This document shows positions 8,404 through 18,558 of a stretch of DNA of 64,000 bases, one piece after another. Made by a program: the position numbers and the translations under genes. Below the pieces are notes generated by a model. The model saw only the letters and a program-made list of their open reading frames with translations, was not told where the DNA came from and did no database searches. Each line of letters opens with the position of its first letter. Position 1 is the stretch's first letter. Source of the stretch: an uncultured Collinsella sp. (GTDB taxonomy: Bacteria; Actinomycetota; Coriobacteriia; Coriobacteriales; Coriobacteriaceae); contig CAUBOH010000009.1 in the NCBI GenBank assembly GCA_958437495.1, forward strand, positions 10,156 to 74,155, read 5' to 3'.

Positions 8404-9153
8404 ATGGCATTTGACTTCACGGGCAAGACCGCGATTGTCACGGGTGGCACTCAGGGCATTGGCCTCGAGATCGCCAAGGGCATCGTCGCGGGCGGCGGAC
8501 ACGTCGCGCTCATCGCAAGGAACGCTGCCAAGGGCGAGGCCGCGGTGGCCGAGCTTGGCGAGGGCAACAAGTTCTATCAGCTCGATGTTGCCGATGCACC
8601 CAAGGCGCGTGAGACCGTCGAGCAGATTTTTACGGACCTGCCGCAAACCAACATCCTGATTAACTGCGCTGGCGTCATCAGCACCAAGAAGTTTGACGAG
8701 ATCGATGACACCGAGTGGCGTCGCACCATCGACATCAACCTCAACGGTACCTTCACTATGATGAACGCCGTGTACCCGCACTTTAAGGCGGCCCATGCCG
8801 GCACTATCGTCAACGTGAGCTCTGTTGCTGGCAAGATCGGTGGTGGCCTGCTTGGCACCGCTGCCTACGCAAGCTCCAAGGCCGGTGTTAACGGTCTAAC
8901 CAAGGCAGTCGCCAAGGAGGGCGGCAAGTTTGGCGTCCGCTGCAACGCTGTATGCCCGTCGCTCACCCTTACCGATATGACCTCGATTCTCTCTGACGAG
9001 AACTCTCAGCGCATCATCAACGGTATCCCCCTGGGCCGCGCCGCACAGGCAAGCGAGCCCGCGCAGATGGTGCTCTTCTTTGCCTCCGACCTCGCCAGCT
9101 TCGTGAACGGCGAGATCGGTGACTGCGATGGTGGCATCGTCCTGGACGGGTAA
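8404..9153 (+). CDS. Short-chain dehydrogenase/reductase (sugar-acid type)
   Basis: 249 residues. It has the Rossmann motif TGGTQGIG near residue 15, the NNCAG-type block INCAGV, the catalytic Ser in NVSSVAG, and YASSK as the Tyr-x3-Lys pair. It reduces or oxidises a small alcohol with NAD(P). The next gene is a 2-keto-3-deoxygluconate permease, so a role like KduD or gluconate 5-dehydrogenase in hexuronate or ketogluconate breakdown is likely but inferred. ATG 8404 is chosen over the upstream in-frame ATG at 8287 because the family starts at MAFDFTGKTAIVTGG and AGGGGG lies 8 bases before it. Confidence 0.88.
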   Translation: MAFDFTGKTAIVTGGTQGIGLEIAKGIVAGGGHVALIARNAAKGEAAVAELGEGNKFYQLDVADAPKARETVEQIFTDLPQTNILINCAGVISTKKFDEIDDTEWRRTIDINLNGTFTMMNAVYPHFKAAHAGTIVNVSSVAGKIGGGLLGTAAYASSKAGVNGLTKAVAKEGGKFGVRCNAVCPSLTLTDMTSILSDENSQRIINGIPLGRAAQASEPAQMVLFFASDLASFVNGEIGDCDGGIVLDG

Positions 9154-9261
9154 TACCCCGCGGTGATCGTTCGGCGACGGCTCCTGCGACTCGGGACCGT
9201 CGCCTTCTTTCTGGCTCAGGAGCGTGTGGCCGCGCGTCACACGCATCAAAAGGAGATATTA

Positions 9262-10275
9262 ATGAGTGAATCGACTGCGGTGGAGGCGCCGGCGGCAAAG
9301 GAGCCGTTCTTTAAGATGTCCTCCATCCCGGGTGCCAATATTTTGGTGCCGCTTCTGTTGGGCTGCCTGCTCAACACGCTGTTCCCCGACCTGTTTAAAA
9401 CGCTCGGCAGCTTTACGCTTGGCATGACCCAGCAGGGCGCAGGCCCGCTTGTTGGCGCTTTTTTGCTCATCGTCGGTACGACGATTTCGTTTAAGAGCGC
9501 TCCTGCCGCTGCTGCCCGTGGCGCCATTATCATCGCCGTCAAGCAAATCGTAGTCGTTGCCGTGTCGCTGCTCATCCTTTATGTGTTCAACGACAACCTG
9601 TTTGGCATTTCGGCCATGGTGATGCTGGCCGCTTGCACGGGTGCCAACAACGCTATGTACGCCGGACTGATGGGCACCATGGGCAACGAGGCCGAGCGTG
9701 GCGCCGTCGCCATCACCACGCTGGTTGTCGGCCCTCCGGTCACGATGATTGTCCTTGGTGCCGCCGGCCAGGCTCCGATTGGCTGGTCGCTCGTGGGCGC
9801 CATCCTGCCGATCGTCGTCGGCATTATCCTGGGTAACCTCTTCCCGAGCTTTAAGAAGATGATGGCACCGGCACTTTCCGCCATCATCGTGCTCGTCTTC
9901 TTTGCCATGGGCTCGACCATGACCTTTGGCCAGCTCATTAATGGCGGTCTTCCCGGTATTCTGCTCGGCGTGATCTGCTCGGTAGTCTTTGCAATTCCCG
10001 TCATCGCGGTCGATAAGCTCACGGGTGGTACGGGCGTCGCAGGTGCGGCCATTTCGAGCTGCGCCGGAGCCAATGTGGCCACGCCTGCTGCCATGGCAAG
10101 CGTCAACGAGGCCATGTACGGCGGTGCGGTGCTCGCGACGGCCACGGCACAGGTTGCTGCCTGCGCAATCGTAACGGCTATTTTGACCCCGCTGGTCACC
10201 AGCTGGTGCTACAAGCATTTTGAGGGCCAGGGTCACAGCAAGGCAACGACCGACAAGGCCGCCTCAGCCGCCTAA
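9262..10275 (+). CDS. kdgT: 2-keto-3-deoxygluconate permease
   Basis: 337 residues, very hydrophobic, with about ten membrane helices. It matches the KdgT family in length and in the NAMYAGLMGTMG and CAGANVATPAAMA blocks. It imports 2-keto-3-deoxygluconate by proton symport. AAGGAG lies 7 bases before ATG 9262; the longer reading from 9163 has no ribosome site. It follows the dehydrogenase by 108 bp, probably in one transcript, and is closed by a terminator hairpin at 10315. Confidence 0.88.
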   Translation: MSESTAVEAPAAKEPFFKMSSIPGANILVPLLLGCLLNTLFPDLFKTLGSFTLGMTQQGAGPLVGAFLLIVGTTISFKSAPAAAARGAIIIAVKQIVVVAVSLLILYVFNDNLFGISAMVMLAACTGANNAMYAGLMGTMGNEAERGAVAITTLVVGPPVTMIVLGAAGQAPIGWSLVGAILPIVVGIILGNLFPSFKKMMAPALSAIIVLVFFAMGSTMTFGQLINGGLPGILLGVICSVVFAIPVIAVDKLTGGTGVAGAAISSCAGANVATPAAMASVNEAMYGGAVLATATAQVAACAIVTAILTPLVTSWCYKHFEGQGHSKATTDKAASAA

Positions 10276-10314
10276 TGCCAAGCGGCAATCAAAGCTAAAT
10301 AACTAGCCATGCCA

Positions 10315-10350
10315 CAGGGCGGCCCCGGGGGAAATCCCGTGGCCGCCCTG
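10315..10350 (+). terminator. Terminator hairpin after kdgT
   Basis: CAGGGCGGCC pairs with GGCCGCCCTG, with a short inner GGG/CCC helix, and is followed by CAGTTTCTG. The stem is strong and the U-run weak. It lies 40 bp after the kdgT stop. Confidence 0.7.
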
Positions 10351-10745
10351 CAGTTTCTGTGGGGTCTCTGGGGCACTTTACCCTGCTAAAACTGGCATAA
10401 CAGCTAGAGTGAACGTCGTACAAAGGCAAGGAAAAATACCAAACAAATCGGTGAACGGTAGTTGTTCGCGTTCGCATTTCCTGCGGATTTGTTAAAAACG
10501 CCCTAATGGTATAAAAAAAGAAACATATAACAGCCCTGATGAAGGGGGTGGCTATGTTATCCTTCTCAAACGGGTGAAATCTTGGGTTTTGGGTTGCAGT
10601 TCCAAGGTGGACAAACGTTTTTCCCTGTACCAACGTGTGGTGAAGAACGGAAGAAGCCGGTAGTGCAAGCCGATAATTCAAGAATTCAATAAGCAGCGGT
10701 GTGAGAGAGCGCCGCATTACACGTAACTAGGAGCGTGGTTACACA
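10351..10745 (+). promoter_or_regulatory. Long leader/promoter region of pflB
   Basis: About 395 bp with no supportable gene. It contains TTGTTA (10489-10494) and TATAAA (10510-10515), 15 bp apart, as a possible promoter. An imperfect inverted repeat (ATAACAGCC ... GGCTATGTTAT, about 10526-10562) follows. If that promoter is real, the pflB message carries a leader of about 230 nt, which would allow post-transcriptional control. Confidence 0.35.
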
Positions 10746-12797
<2,052 letters not shown>

Positions 12798-12798
12798 C

Positions 12799-12823
12799 TA
12801 TTGTTAGTGCTATACTAACAATA
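12799..12823 (+). terminator. Hairpin between pflB and its radical-domain gene
   Basis: TATTGTTAGT-gctat-ACTAACAATA is a perfect 10-bp stem starting one base after the pflB stop, without a U-run. It may slow transcription, or protect or process the message, so as to set the ratio of the two subunits. Confidence 0.55.
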
Positions 12824-12839
12824 ACGATTACTGATTAGC

Positions 12840-12859
12840 GCGCCGGTTTCGGCCGGCGC
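12840..12859 (+). terminator. Second hairpin before the radical-domain gene
   Basis: GCGCCGG-TTTCGG-CCGGCGC lies 16 bases after the first hairpin and ends 24 bases before the next start codon. It has no U-run, so it is probably an attenuating or processing structure rather than a full stop. Confidence 0.5.
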
Positions 12860-12882
12860 CTATCAATCGAAGGAGACACATT

Positions 12883-13134
12883 ATGAAGGTTTCTGAAGTT
12901 TCCGAGACTCAGGCCGATAACCTGGTCCACATGCTCGACGCTTACGCCGAGAAGGGTGGCCACCACCTGAACATCAACGTCTTCAACCGTGAGACGCTGC
13001 TCGACGCTCAGGCTCACCCCGAGAAGTACCCGCAGCTGACCATCCGCGTTTCCGGCTATGCCGTGAACTTCCACACGCTCACCAAGGAGCAGCAGGACGA
13101 GGTCATTTCGCGTACCTTCCACGACAAGTTCTAA
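12883..13134 (+). CDS. Glycyl-radical domain protein of pyruvate formate-lyase (GrcA/YfiD-like)
   Basis: 83 residues, equal to the PFL C-terminus. [16 protein letters not shown] and [13 protein letters not shown] carry the radical glycine Gly58 (E. coli Gly734). AAGGAG sits 7 bases before the ATG, and the frame differs from pflB. In E. coli the homologous spare part GrcA replaces oxygen-damaged PFL. Here the adjacent main chain lacks this domain, so the protein looks like an obligatory subunit rather than a spare. Its first 25 residues also align with the linker that precedes the domain in full-length PFL. Confidence 0.93.
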   Translation: MKVSEVSETQADNLVHMLDAYAEKGGHHLNINVFNRETLLDAQAHPEKYPQLTIRVSGYAVNFHTLTKEQQDEVISRTFHDKF

Positions 13135-13157
13135 AGGGGTTTAACTCCCGCAGGATC

Positions 13158-13286
13158 GCCGGGGCTGTTTGGGCTACCTCCCAAAACGTCCTCGGACATG
13201 CAAGAAGCCCTCGCTGCGCACTTCGTGCGGCGAGGGTTTCTTGCGTCCTGCGGAATGTTTTGGAAAGTAACCCAAAGCGGCCCGGC
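13158..13286. repeat. CGTCCTCG nested palindrome, copy 1
   Basis: Outer arms (13158-13187 and 13258-13286) and inner arms GCAAGAAGCCCTCGC / GCGAGGGTTTCTTGC (13200-13214 and 13230-13244) are specific to this copy. Between them sit the asymmetric motifs CGTCCTCGGACATG and CTGCGGAATGTTTT, which recur in the copies at 23856 and (reversed) 18372. It starts 24 bp after the radical-domain gene. The remaining 13287-13576 gap has no supportable gene. Confidence 0.75.
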
Positions 13287-13576
13287 AGGGGTCCTGTGTA
13301 GTCACCCTTTAGGCGGAACTCTCCTGATGGACTGGACGCACGGGATACTTTCTTGGCAACTACCGTTTATCGCGTATAGCTACCGTTTGCGGGATAAGTA
13401 ACACTTAGTAATAAACCGTGTAAAATCTCAGGTAAGCACGGAGTTTTCCAGGGAGACGCTGTCCTTTGTTGTGTGCAAGGGACAGCGTCTCTTTGGCGCT
13501 TAGATGCTGTTGCGCAACAGCGTGGTGGCCTGTGCTTGGTATTGGAAAGTCGACATTGAGATAGGTCGTGATGATA

Positions 13577-14431
13577 ATGGGCAAGTACGTAATCGTGGTT
13601 GAGTCTGGTTCGGATGTGACGCCGGAGCTTTGCGAGCGCTACGGCATCGTGCGCGTGCCTATGCATGTCACGATTGGTGACGAGACCGTCGAGGACGGCT
13701 CGATCGATCCGCTCGAGATTTACTCGCGCTGTAACGAGTTTGGCGTTATGCCCAAGACCAGTGGTTGCGCGCCTGCGGATTTTGCTCACGTGTACGACCG
13801 CATTCATGCTGAGCAGCCCGACGCGACCATCCTGCATCTTGCGTACTCCGAAGTCACGACCTGTTCGCATCAGTCCTCCAAGATTGCAGCTAAGGGCCGC
13901 GACTACGTGTTCTCCATGGACACACGCTTTGTCTCGGTGGGCCAGTCGCTCGTTGTCGTCGAGACCGCCAAATACATCGAGGCTCACCCCGATGCTACCG
14001 TCGACGAGATCTTTGCATTTACGAACTCCGTCATGGACCGCGTGCTGCTGGGCTTTGTTCCCACCGATCTCGCCTTCCTCAAGGCCGGTGGGCGTCTGTC
14101 CAACATGGCGTTTCTTGGTGCCCACCTGCTCAAAATCAAGCCCTGCATTGAGGTGACGGACGGCAAGTTCGTGGCGACTAAGAAGTTCCGCGGCTCCATG
14201 CTCAAATGCGCCCGCGCCTTTATTGACCACATGGTTGCCAAGGGCGATATTGATTACTCGCACATTGGTTTGGCGTATTCGGTGGGCCTTTCCGAGGAGC
14301 TGCGCGATGACATGGAAGTCTACGCGCACGACCTGGGCTTTAAGGACGTTACCTGGACTCAGGTCGGCGGCGTCATCTCGAGCCATTGCGGCCCGACCGC
14401 CTTCGGCGCGGTGCTTACGCTTAAGGCGTAA
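13577..14431 (+). CDS. DegV family fatty-acid-binding protein
   Basis: 284 residues. The N-terminal VIVVESGSDVTPELCERYGI, the central KAGGRLSNMAFLGAHLLKIKP, and the C-terminal SSHCGPTAFGAV are DegV hallmarks. Relatives such as FakB bind a fatty acid and present it to a kinase that phosphorylates the acyl group for phospholipid synthesis. No FakA-type kinase is in the window. GTG 13568 and ATG 13571 are also possible starts; ATG 13577 gives the usual N-terminus. It lies between the split PFL genes and the PFL activase, but no functional link is known. Confidence 0.88.
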   Translation: MGKYVIVVESGSDVTPELCERYGIVRVPMHVTIGDETVEDGSIDPLEIYSRCNEFGVMPKTSGCAPADFAHVYDRIHAEQPDATILHLAYSEVTTCSHQSSKIAAKGRDYVFSMDTRFVSVGQSLVVVETAKYIEAHPDATVDEIFAFTNSVMDRVLLGFVPTDLAFLKAGGRLSNMAFLGAHLLKIKPCIEVTDGKFVATKKFRGSMLKCARAFIDHMVAKGDIDYSHIGLAYSVGLSEELRDDMEVYAHDLGFKDVTWTQVGGVISSHCGPTAFGAVLTLKA

Positions 14432-14528
14432 AGGCTGCAGACGAGCATTTTCTTGCTTTCGCGAGTGCTCAGCAGCCATACGATCGATATAAGTCCCTGC
14501 CATGGCGGTAGGGGGCAGATTGAAGCGT

Positions 14529-14577
14529 GCCATTCTGGCCCGAGACGTTTAAACGCAAGCGTATGGGCTAGAATGGC
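14529..14577. promoter_or_regulatory. Inverted repeat and possible -10 upstream of pflA
   Basis: GCCATTCTGGCC (14529-14540) and GGCTAGAATGGC (14566-14577) pair at 11 of 12 positions. The right arm contains TAGAAT, a plausible -10 hexamer about 50 bp before the pflA start. This may be an operator over the promoter of the activase gene. Confidence 0.4.
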
Positions 14578-14624
14578 TCTGGCATTTTAATTGGCGAAAA
14601 CCAAAGAGAGGCAAGGTAGCGGGA

Positions 14625-15443
14625 ATGGCTGAGATGACGCTTGAGGGTGTGGACGCTCATCCCGAGGATTCTGCATATGCCCTGGGTCGCGTGCATTCAA
14701 TCGAGACGATGGGTACGGTCGACGGTCCCGGCATCCGCTTCGTAGTGTTTGTCCAGGGCTGCCCCATGCGCTGCGCGTATTGTCACAATCCCGATACCTG
14801 GTCTGTTAACGGCGGCACGATGGTGACCGTCGAGCATCTGATGGACGAGTTCCAGAGCAACCATGAGTTCTACCGTAGCGGCGGCATTACCGTTTCGGGC
14901 GGTGAACCGCTCCTGCAGCCCGAGTTTTTGGCCGACCTGTTCCGCATGATGCACAACAACCCCGACGGACGCGTGCACACCTGCCTAGACAGCTGTGGCT
15001 ATGCGTTTGATCCCAAGCATCCGGAGAAGTTCGATGCCGTACTCAACGAGACCGACATGGTGCTGCTCGACATTAAACACGCCGATCCCGTCGAGCATAA
15101 AAAGTTGACCGGATGCGATCCTGCACGCATCCTGGCGTTTGGCGATGAGCTCGCGCGTCGCAAGATCAAGGTCGTTATTCGCCACGTGGTGGTGCCGGGC
15201 ATTACCGACACGGTAGAGGAGTGCGAGGCACTCGGTCGTCTAATCGCCCCGTGGCATAACGTGGTCGGCCTGGAGATGCTGCCGTATCACACGATGGGTG
15301 TCGTCAAGTACGAGCAACTGGGCATTCCCTATAAGCTCGAGGGCGTTCCACAGATGGATACCGCGCGCATGCCCGAGCTGCGCAATGCCGTTATGGCCGG
15401 CATGAAAAAGCGCCGTGCGGAGCTCAAAAACGCCATCGGCTAG
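14625..15443 (+). CDS. pflA: Pyruvate formate-lyase activating enzyme (radical SAM)
   Basis: 272 residues. CPMRCAYCHNPDTW supplies the CxxxCxxC cluster that binds a 4Fe-4S centre and SAM. GGITVSGGEPLLQPEF and the LDIKHADP block are typical of glycine-radical activases. It would abstract hydrogen from the glycine of the small protein encoded at 12883. The length is slightly above E. coli PflA (246) because of an N-terminal extension of about 20 residues. GAGGCAAGG lies upstream of ATG 14625. It is separated from the split pfl genes only by the DegV gene. Confidence 0.94.
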   Translation: MAEMTLEGVDAHPEDSAYALGRVHSIETMGTVDGPGIRFVVFVQGCPMRCAYCHNPDTWSVNGGTMVTVEHLMDEFQSNHEFYRSGGITVSGGEPLLQPEFLADLFRMMHNNPDGRVHTCLDSCGYAFDPKHPEKFDAVLNETDMVLLDIKHADPVEHKKLTGCDPARILAFGDELARRKIKVVIRHVVVPGITDTVEECEALGRLIAPWHNVVGLEMLPYHTMGVVKYEQLGIPYKLEGVPQMDTARMPELRNAVMAGMKKRRAELKNAIG

Positions 15444-15444
15444 C

Positions 15445-15477
15445 GGCACTCATTGGGGACAGACTTAAATGAGTGCC
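15445..15477 (+). repeat. GGGGACAG hairpin directly after pflA
   Basis: GGCACTCATT pairs with AATGAGTGCC around GGGGACAGACTTA, starting two bases after the pflA stop codon. The stem sequence is unique, but the loop keeps the GGGGACAG core seen in other hairpins at 52664 and 61433 and in the six-copy repeat. Confidence 0.7.
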
Positions 15478-15513
15478 CCCGGGCACCTGGTTGATTGCTA
15501 AAGAGCCCCGTCA

Positions 15514-15580
15514 AGTTGCGGTGGAATAGTTCTCGTCTATCGGCTTATGCCGCCCAAACAGGAACTATTTCACCGCAACT
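15514..15580. repeat. AGTTGCGGTG palindrome, copy 1
   Basis: AGTTGCGGTGGAATAGTT pairs with AACTATTTCACCGCAACT across a variable 31-bp centre. Other copies are at 31116, 32335 and 38723. It lies in the 15444-15738 gap, which otherwise holds the promoter region of the next gene. Confidence 0.8.
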
Positions 15581-15738
15581 GCGTTTTGGGCAGAGATGCG
15601 CAACATAACCGGTTTATTTGCATAGAAACGCTTGTGGTTTCTTTAAAGACGCCTTAAACGGTGTCAAACAATTTGGGAAAGAAATGGCTGCTCAGTATTA
15701 TGCTGCTCGTATATGAACGGTAGCGGTCAGGAGACCAC

Positions 15739-16857
15739 GTGCGAAACAACGCATCGCGGGACGAGTATGTGCCGCAGCATAGCAGCAGATACGAGACGAA
15801 GGGCACGTCTTCGCGTGGCCTTGCCGACGCTCGCGTTCGCGGGGCGAAGATTGCCGCCATAGGAATGCTAACGTTAGCGGTTATTATCCTTGGAATTGCC
15901 GTTAAAACCCACGCCTTGGAGCGAACGGTGCGCTCAGATGCGTCAACGGTACAGCTGCAAAACGAGAAGGTTTCAAAGTCCAAAGCGTCGGCAGATCAAG
16001 CTCTGTCGACGGCAGATCTCAAGACGAGACTTTCGAAGGCGGACTTCAACGATATCCCTTCAGGTGATACCGTTCAGACCTTCTCGTTGGTGGATAACAA
16101 GACTCCTACCCTGGAGGATCGGAGCCTTACCTCGCTCCAGGATGCCCTGAGTCGGGCGCAGGAGCTGGGCGACGTAGGCGTAGTGTTCTACGATCTATCG
16201 AGCGGTAGGGGCGTGACGTATAACGCCGATGTCGAGGTGTATGGAGCGAGCAGCTACAAAGCGCTGTATGCGCTTTATATTTGCGAGACGTTGGTCGAAT
16301 CGGGGCGGGTGTCGCTCGATGGGCCTTTAGCCACGTATGGTGGTTACAGCATGGGCTGGCAGACGGTGCGCGACCTGATCGAGAATGCGGTCGTCAACTC
16401 GGACAACGATTCGTTTATCGCGTTACGCGCAGCGTTTGACCATGATGGCTATGAGGATTGGATTGCCAACCTGGGTGTTGATAACGAAACGGCACTTGAT
16501 CCGATGAGTGATTTTCCGACCTACTGCCCGCGCACTTCTGCCAAGTTGTGGCGCGAGATGAGTGAGTATTTGAGCTGTGACACCGAGACGTCGCAATGGC
16601 TGTCGGGCCTTCTGACCTCTACGACCCAATCGTTTATTCGCGATGGCATTGCGGACGATCAGGCCTTGGTGCGCAACAAGGCGGGTTGGATCAGCGAGGA
16701 CGGTTGCTATTCGACATGCGATGCCGGACTGATCGACGTCGACGGCCATGGCTATGTTATGAGCATCATGACGTCGATGCCGTGGAGCGACCAGTCGAGT
16801 GAGGCTGTGGCCGCCATCGCCAAGGCGCTCTATGATGTGCGGTCCTCGTTGGCCTAG
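15739..16857 (+). CDS. Membrane-anchored serine hydrolase, class A beta-lactamase/PBP fold
   Basis: 372 residues. A cytoplasmic tail is followed by one membrane helix (about 37-55), a Ser/Lys-rich helical linker (about 65-130), and a hydrolase domain. Catalytic elements are SSYK (171-174) as SxxK, SDN (221-223), and KAGW (314-317) in place of the usual KTG triad. The fold matches class A beta-lactamase-like and D-Ala-D-Ala peptidase enzymes acting outside the membrane. The Ala in the third motif makes drug hydrolysis doubtful; wall turnover or a sensor role is as likely. The start is GTG with AGGAG 6 bases upstream. Confidence 0.78.
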   Translation: MRNNASRDEYVPQHSSRYETKGTSSRGLADARVRGAKIAAIGMLTLAVIILGIAVKTHALERTVRSDASTVQLQNEKVSKSKASADQALSTADLKTRLSKADFNDIPSGDTVQTFSLVDNKTPTLEDRSLTSLQDALSRAQELGDVGVVFYDLSSGRGVTYNADVEVYGASSYKALYALYICETLVESGRVSLDGPLATYGGYSMGWQTVRDLIENAVVNSDNDSFIALRAAFDHDGYEDWIANLGVDNETALDPMSDFPTYCPRTSAKLWREMSEYLSCDTETSQWLSGLLTSTTQSFIRDGIADDQALVRNKAGWISEDGCYSTCDAGLIDVDGHGYVMSIMTSMPWSDQSSEAVAAIAKALYDVRSSLA

Positions 16858-16935
16858 CGACTTCGTAAAAAGTGAAAGATCCAAAATGCTGGTACCATAC
16901 CGTGGATAGCAATTTGCACGGATTTGGGGGATGGC

Positions 16936-17676
16936 ATGGCAACCATCGCGATTATAGGCGCACTCGAAAAAGAGGTTGCGCAGATTAAGGAAGAGCTGAG
17001 TGGCGCGCATGAGGCGCAGGAGGCGGGCTTGACCGTTGTGAGCGGCGAGCTTGACGGTCTGACGGTGGTCGCCACGACCGCTGGCATGGGTACCGTGAAC
17101 GCCGCTGGCGCAACGCAGCATCTCATCAGCAAATACGCCCCGCAGGCCGTTGTGTTTTCGGGCATTGCGGGCGGCCTAAACCCCAAGCTCCATATTAACG
17201 ACGTGGTTATAGGCAGGTGCCTGCGCTATCTGGATACCGATACGGCACTCATTGCCGAGTCGGCGCCGGGACTTGAAGAATTTGCCTCGACGCCGGCGTT
17301 GGCAAATGTTGCCGCCGCCGTGCTTGCCGAACACGGATTTGTGGATGCCTCGACGGATGAGACTTCTGCGGAGAAGGACCCCAAGCAGTTCCTGTGTGGC
17401 ACTATCGCCACGGGTGACCGCTTTGTTACGGGTGACGCCATGCGTAACGCTGCGATTGAGGCCACGCATGCTGATTGTGTCGAGATGGAAGGTGCTGCGA
17501 TTGCGCACATCGCGGCCAAGAATGGTGTCGATTGCCTGGTGCTGCGCGCTATCAGCGATAATTGTGACGAGGCATATGACGCGTTTTGCGAGCGCGAGTT
17601 TGATCTGGATGAGTACGCCCGCACCGCGAGCGGCATCACGCTTGACATCGTTCGTCGTATTGCCGCCGCGCAATAG
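16936..17676 (+). CDS. mtnN: 5'-methylthioadenosine/S-adenosylhomocysteine nucleosidase
   Basis: 246 residues, slightly longer than usual (about 230). It splits adenine from methylthioadenosine and S-adenosylhomocysteine, recycling SAM by-products. FSGIAGGLNP, CVEMEGAAIAH and LRAISDNCD are the purine- and ribose-binding blocks, and the last carries the catalytic Asp. An in-frame TTG at 16924 is rejected because GGGGG is correctly spaced (5 bases) before ATG 16936. The radical SAM enzymes nearby make 5'-deoxyadenosine, which this family can also cleave. Confidence 0.93.
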   Translation: MATIAIIGALEKEVAQIKEELSGAHEAQEAGLTVVSGELDGLTVVATTAGMGTVNAAGATQHLISKYAPQAVVFSGIAGGLNPKLHINDVVIGRCLRYLDTDTALIAESAPGLEEFASTPALANVAAAVLAEHGFVDASTDETSAEKDPKQFLCGTIATGDRFVTGDAMRNAAIEATHADCVEMEGAAIAHIAAKNGVDCLVLRAISDNCDEAYDAFCEREFDLDEYARTASGITLDIVRRIAAAQ

Positions 17677-17715
17677 CGCGCCTGTTTTGTAAAAACCTAC
17701 GACCAAGGAGTGTCC

Positions 17716-18306
17716 ATGGCCGATTCAATTAACTACCAGCTTGCCAAGTTCGTCGCCAGCTACGGCAAGGTTTCGCAGATCCCCGAGTCCACCTGTCCCG
17801 AGGTGAGCTTTGTGGGCCGCTCCAACGTGGGCAAGTCCTCCATCATGAACAAGCTCTTCGGCCGCAAGAACCTAGTCAAGGTTTCGAGTACGCCGGGCAA
17901 GACGAGCAACATCAACTTCTTTGAGGCCGATGACGTGCACTTTGTCGACCTGCCGGGTTACGGTTTTGCCCGTCGCTCCAAAGCCGAGCGCGATCGCTGG
18001 GCCGAGCTTATCGGCGACTTCTTTGACTCCGAGCGCAGCTTTAACCTGGTCGTATCGCTGGTTGACATTCGTCACGACCCCAGCAAGCTCGATCATGACA
18101 TGATCGACTACCTGCAGGGCAACGAGTTCAACTTTATCGTCTGCCTCACCAAAGCCGACAAGCTCAGCCGCACCCAGCAGGCCCGCCAGGCGGCAGTCAT
18201 CAAAAAGCAACTCAACGTCCCGGCCGAAAACGTAATCATCACAAGCTCCCAAACCGGTGTGGGCATCGACGAACTCAAAAAGCGCATCGCCGAAGCCTGC
18301 CTCTAG
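17716..18306 (+). CDS. engB: Ribosome-biogenesis GTPase EngB/YsxC
   Basis: 196 residues, full family length. It acts in assembly of the 50S ribosomal subunit. G motifs are clear: VGRSNVGKSS (G1), STPGKTSNINFF (G2), DLPGYGFA (G3), TKADKLS (G4) and TSSQTGVG (G5). AAGGAG ends 5 bases before ATG 17716, so the in-frame GTG at 17710 is not the start. It follows mtnN by 39 bp and may be co-transcribed. Confidence 0.96.
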   Translation: MADSINYQLAKFVASYGKVSQIPESTCPEVSFVGRSNVGKSSIMNKLFGRKNLVKVSSTPGKTSNINFFEADDVHFVDLPGYGFARRSKAERDRWAELIGDFFDSERSFNLVVSLVDIRHDPSKLDHDMIDYLQGNEFNFIVCLTKADKLSRTQQARQAAVIKKQLNVPAENVIITSSQTGVGIDELKKRIAEACL

Positions 18307-18371
18307 CAAGTGCCCCTATCAATAAAATAAAATGCAGAACATCAGCCCGGCGCCCCTTCAAAGCGTGGGTC

Positions 18372-18558
18372 CCTGTAGACATCCTCAGCAAGGTAGGCGC
18401 AGGGACGGTCGGGATGTTCCCTCAAAATCATTTCGCAGCGCGAAGGCCCCTTGTCCGTCGCTCCGTAGGAGCAGGAAAAGGGGCCTTCATGCGCGAGGAC
18501 GATTTTGAGGGAACATCCCGACCGTCCCGGACAGGTATAGAGGGAGGATGTCTACAGG
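18372..18558. repeat. CGTCCTCG nested palindrome, copy 2 (reversed), overlapping the thrB stop
   Basis: A 187-bp hairpin. Outer arms CCTGTAGACATCCTC (18372-18386) and its perfect complement (18544-18558) include the last codons of thrB. Second arms run about GGGACGGTCGGGATGTTCCC and onward to AAAATC, and a central stem carries AAGGCCCCTT. Read on the minus strand it contains CGTCCTCGCGCATG and CTGCGAAATG, the asymmetric motifs of the copies at 13158 and 23856. It lies between convergent engB and thrB. Confidence 0.75.

Noticed and set aside
12798..12882. Frameshift or sequencing error as the cause of the split pflB
   Set aside because: The downstream gene already encodes the linker found in intact PFL, so the 85 nt are extra. 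They contain stop codons, two hairpins and a good ribosome site. An error would have to add all of these.
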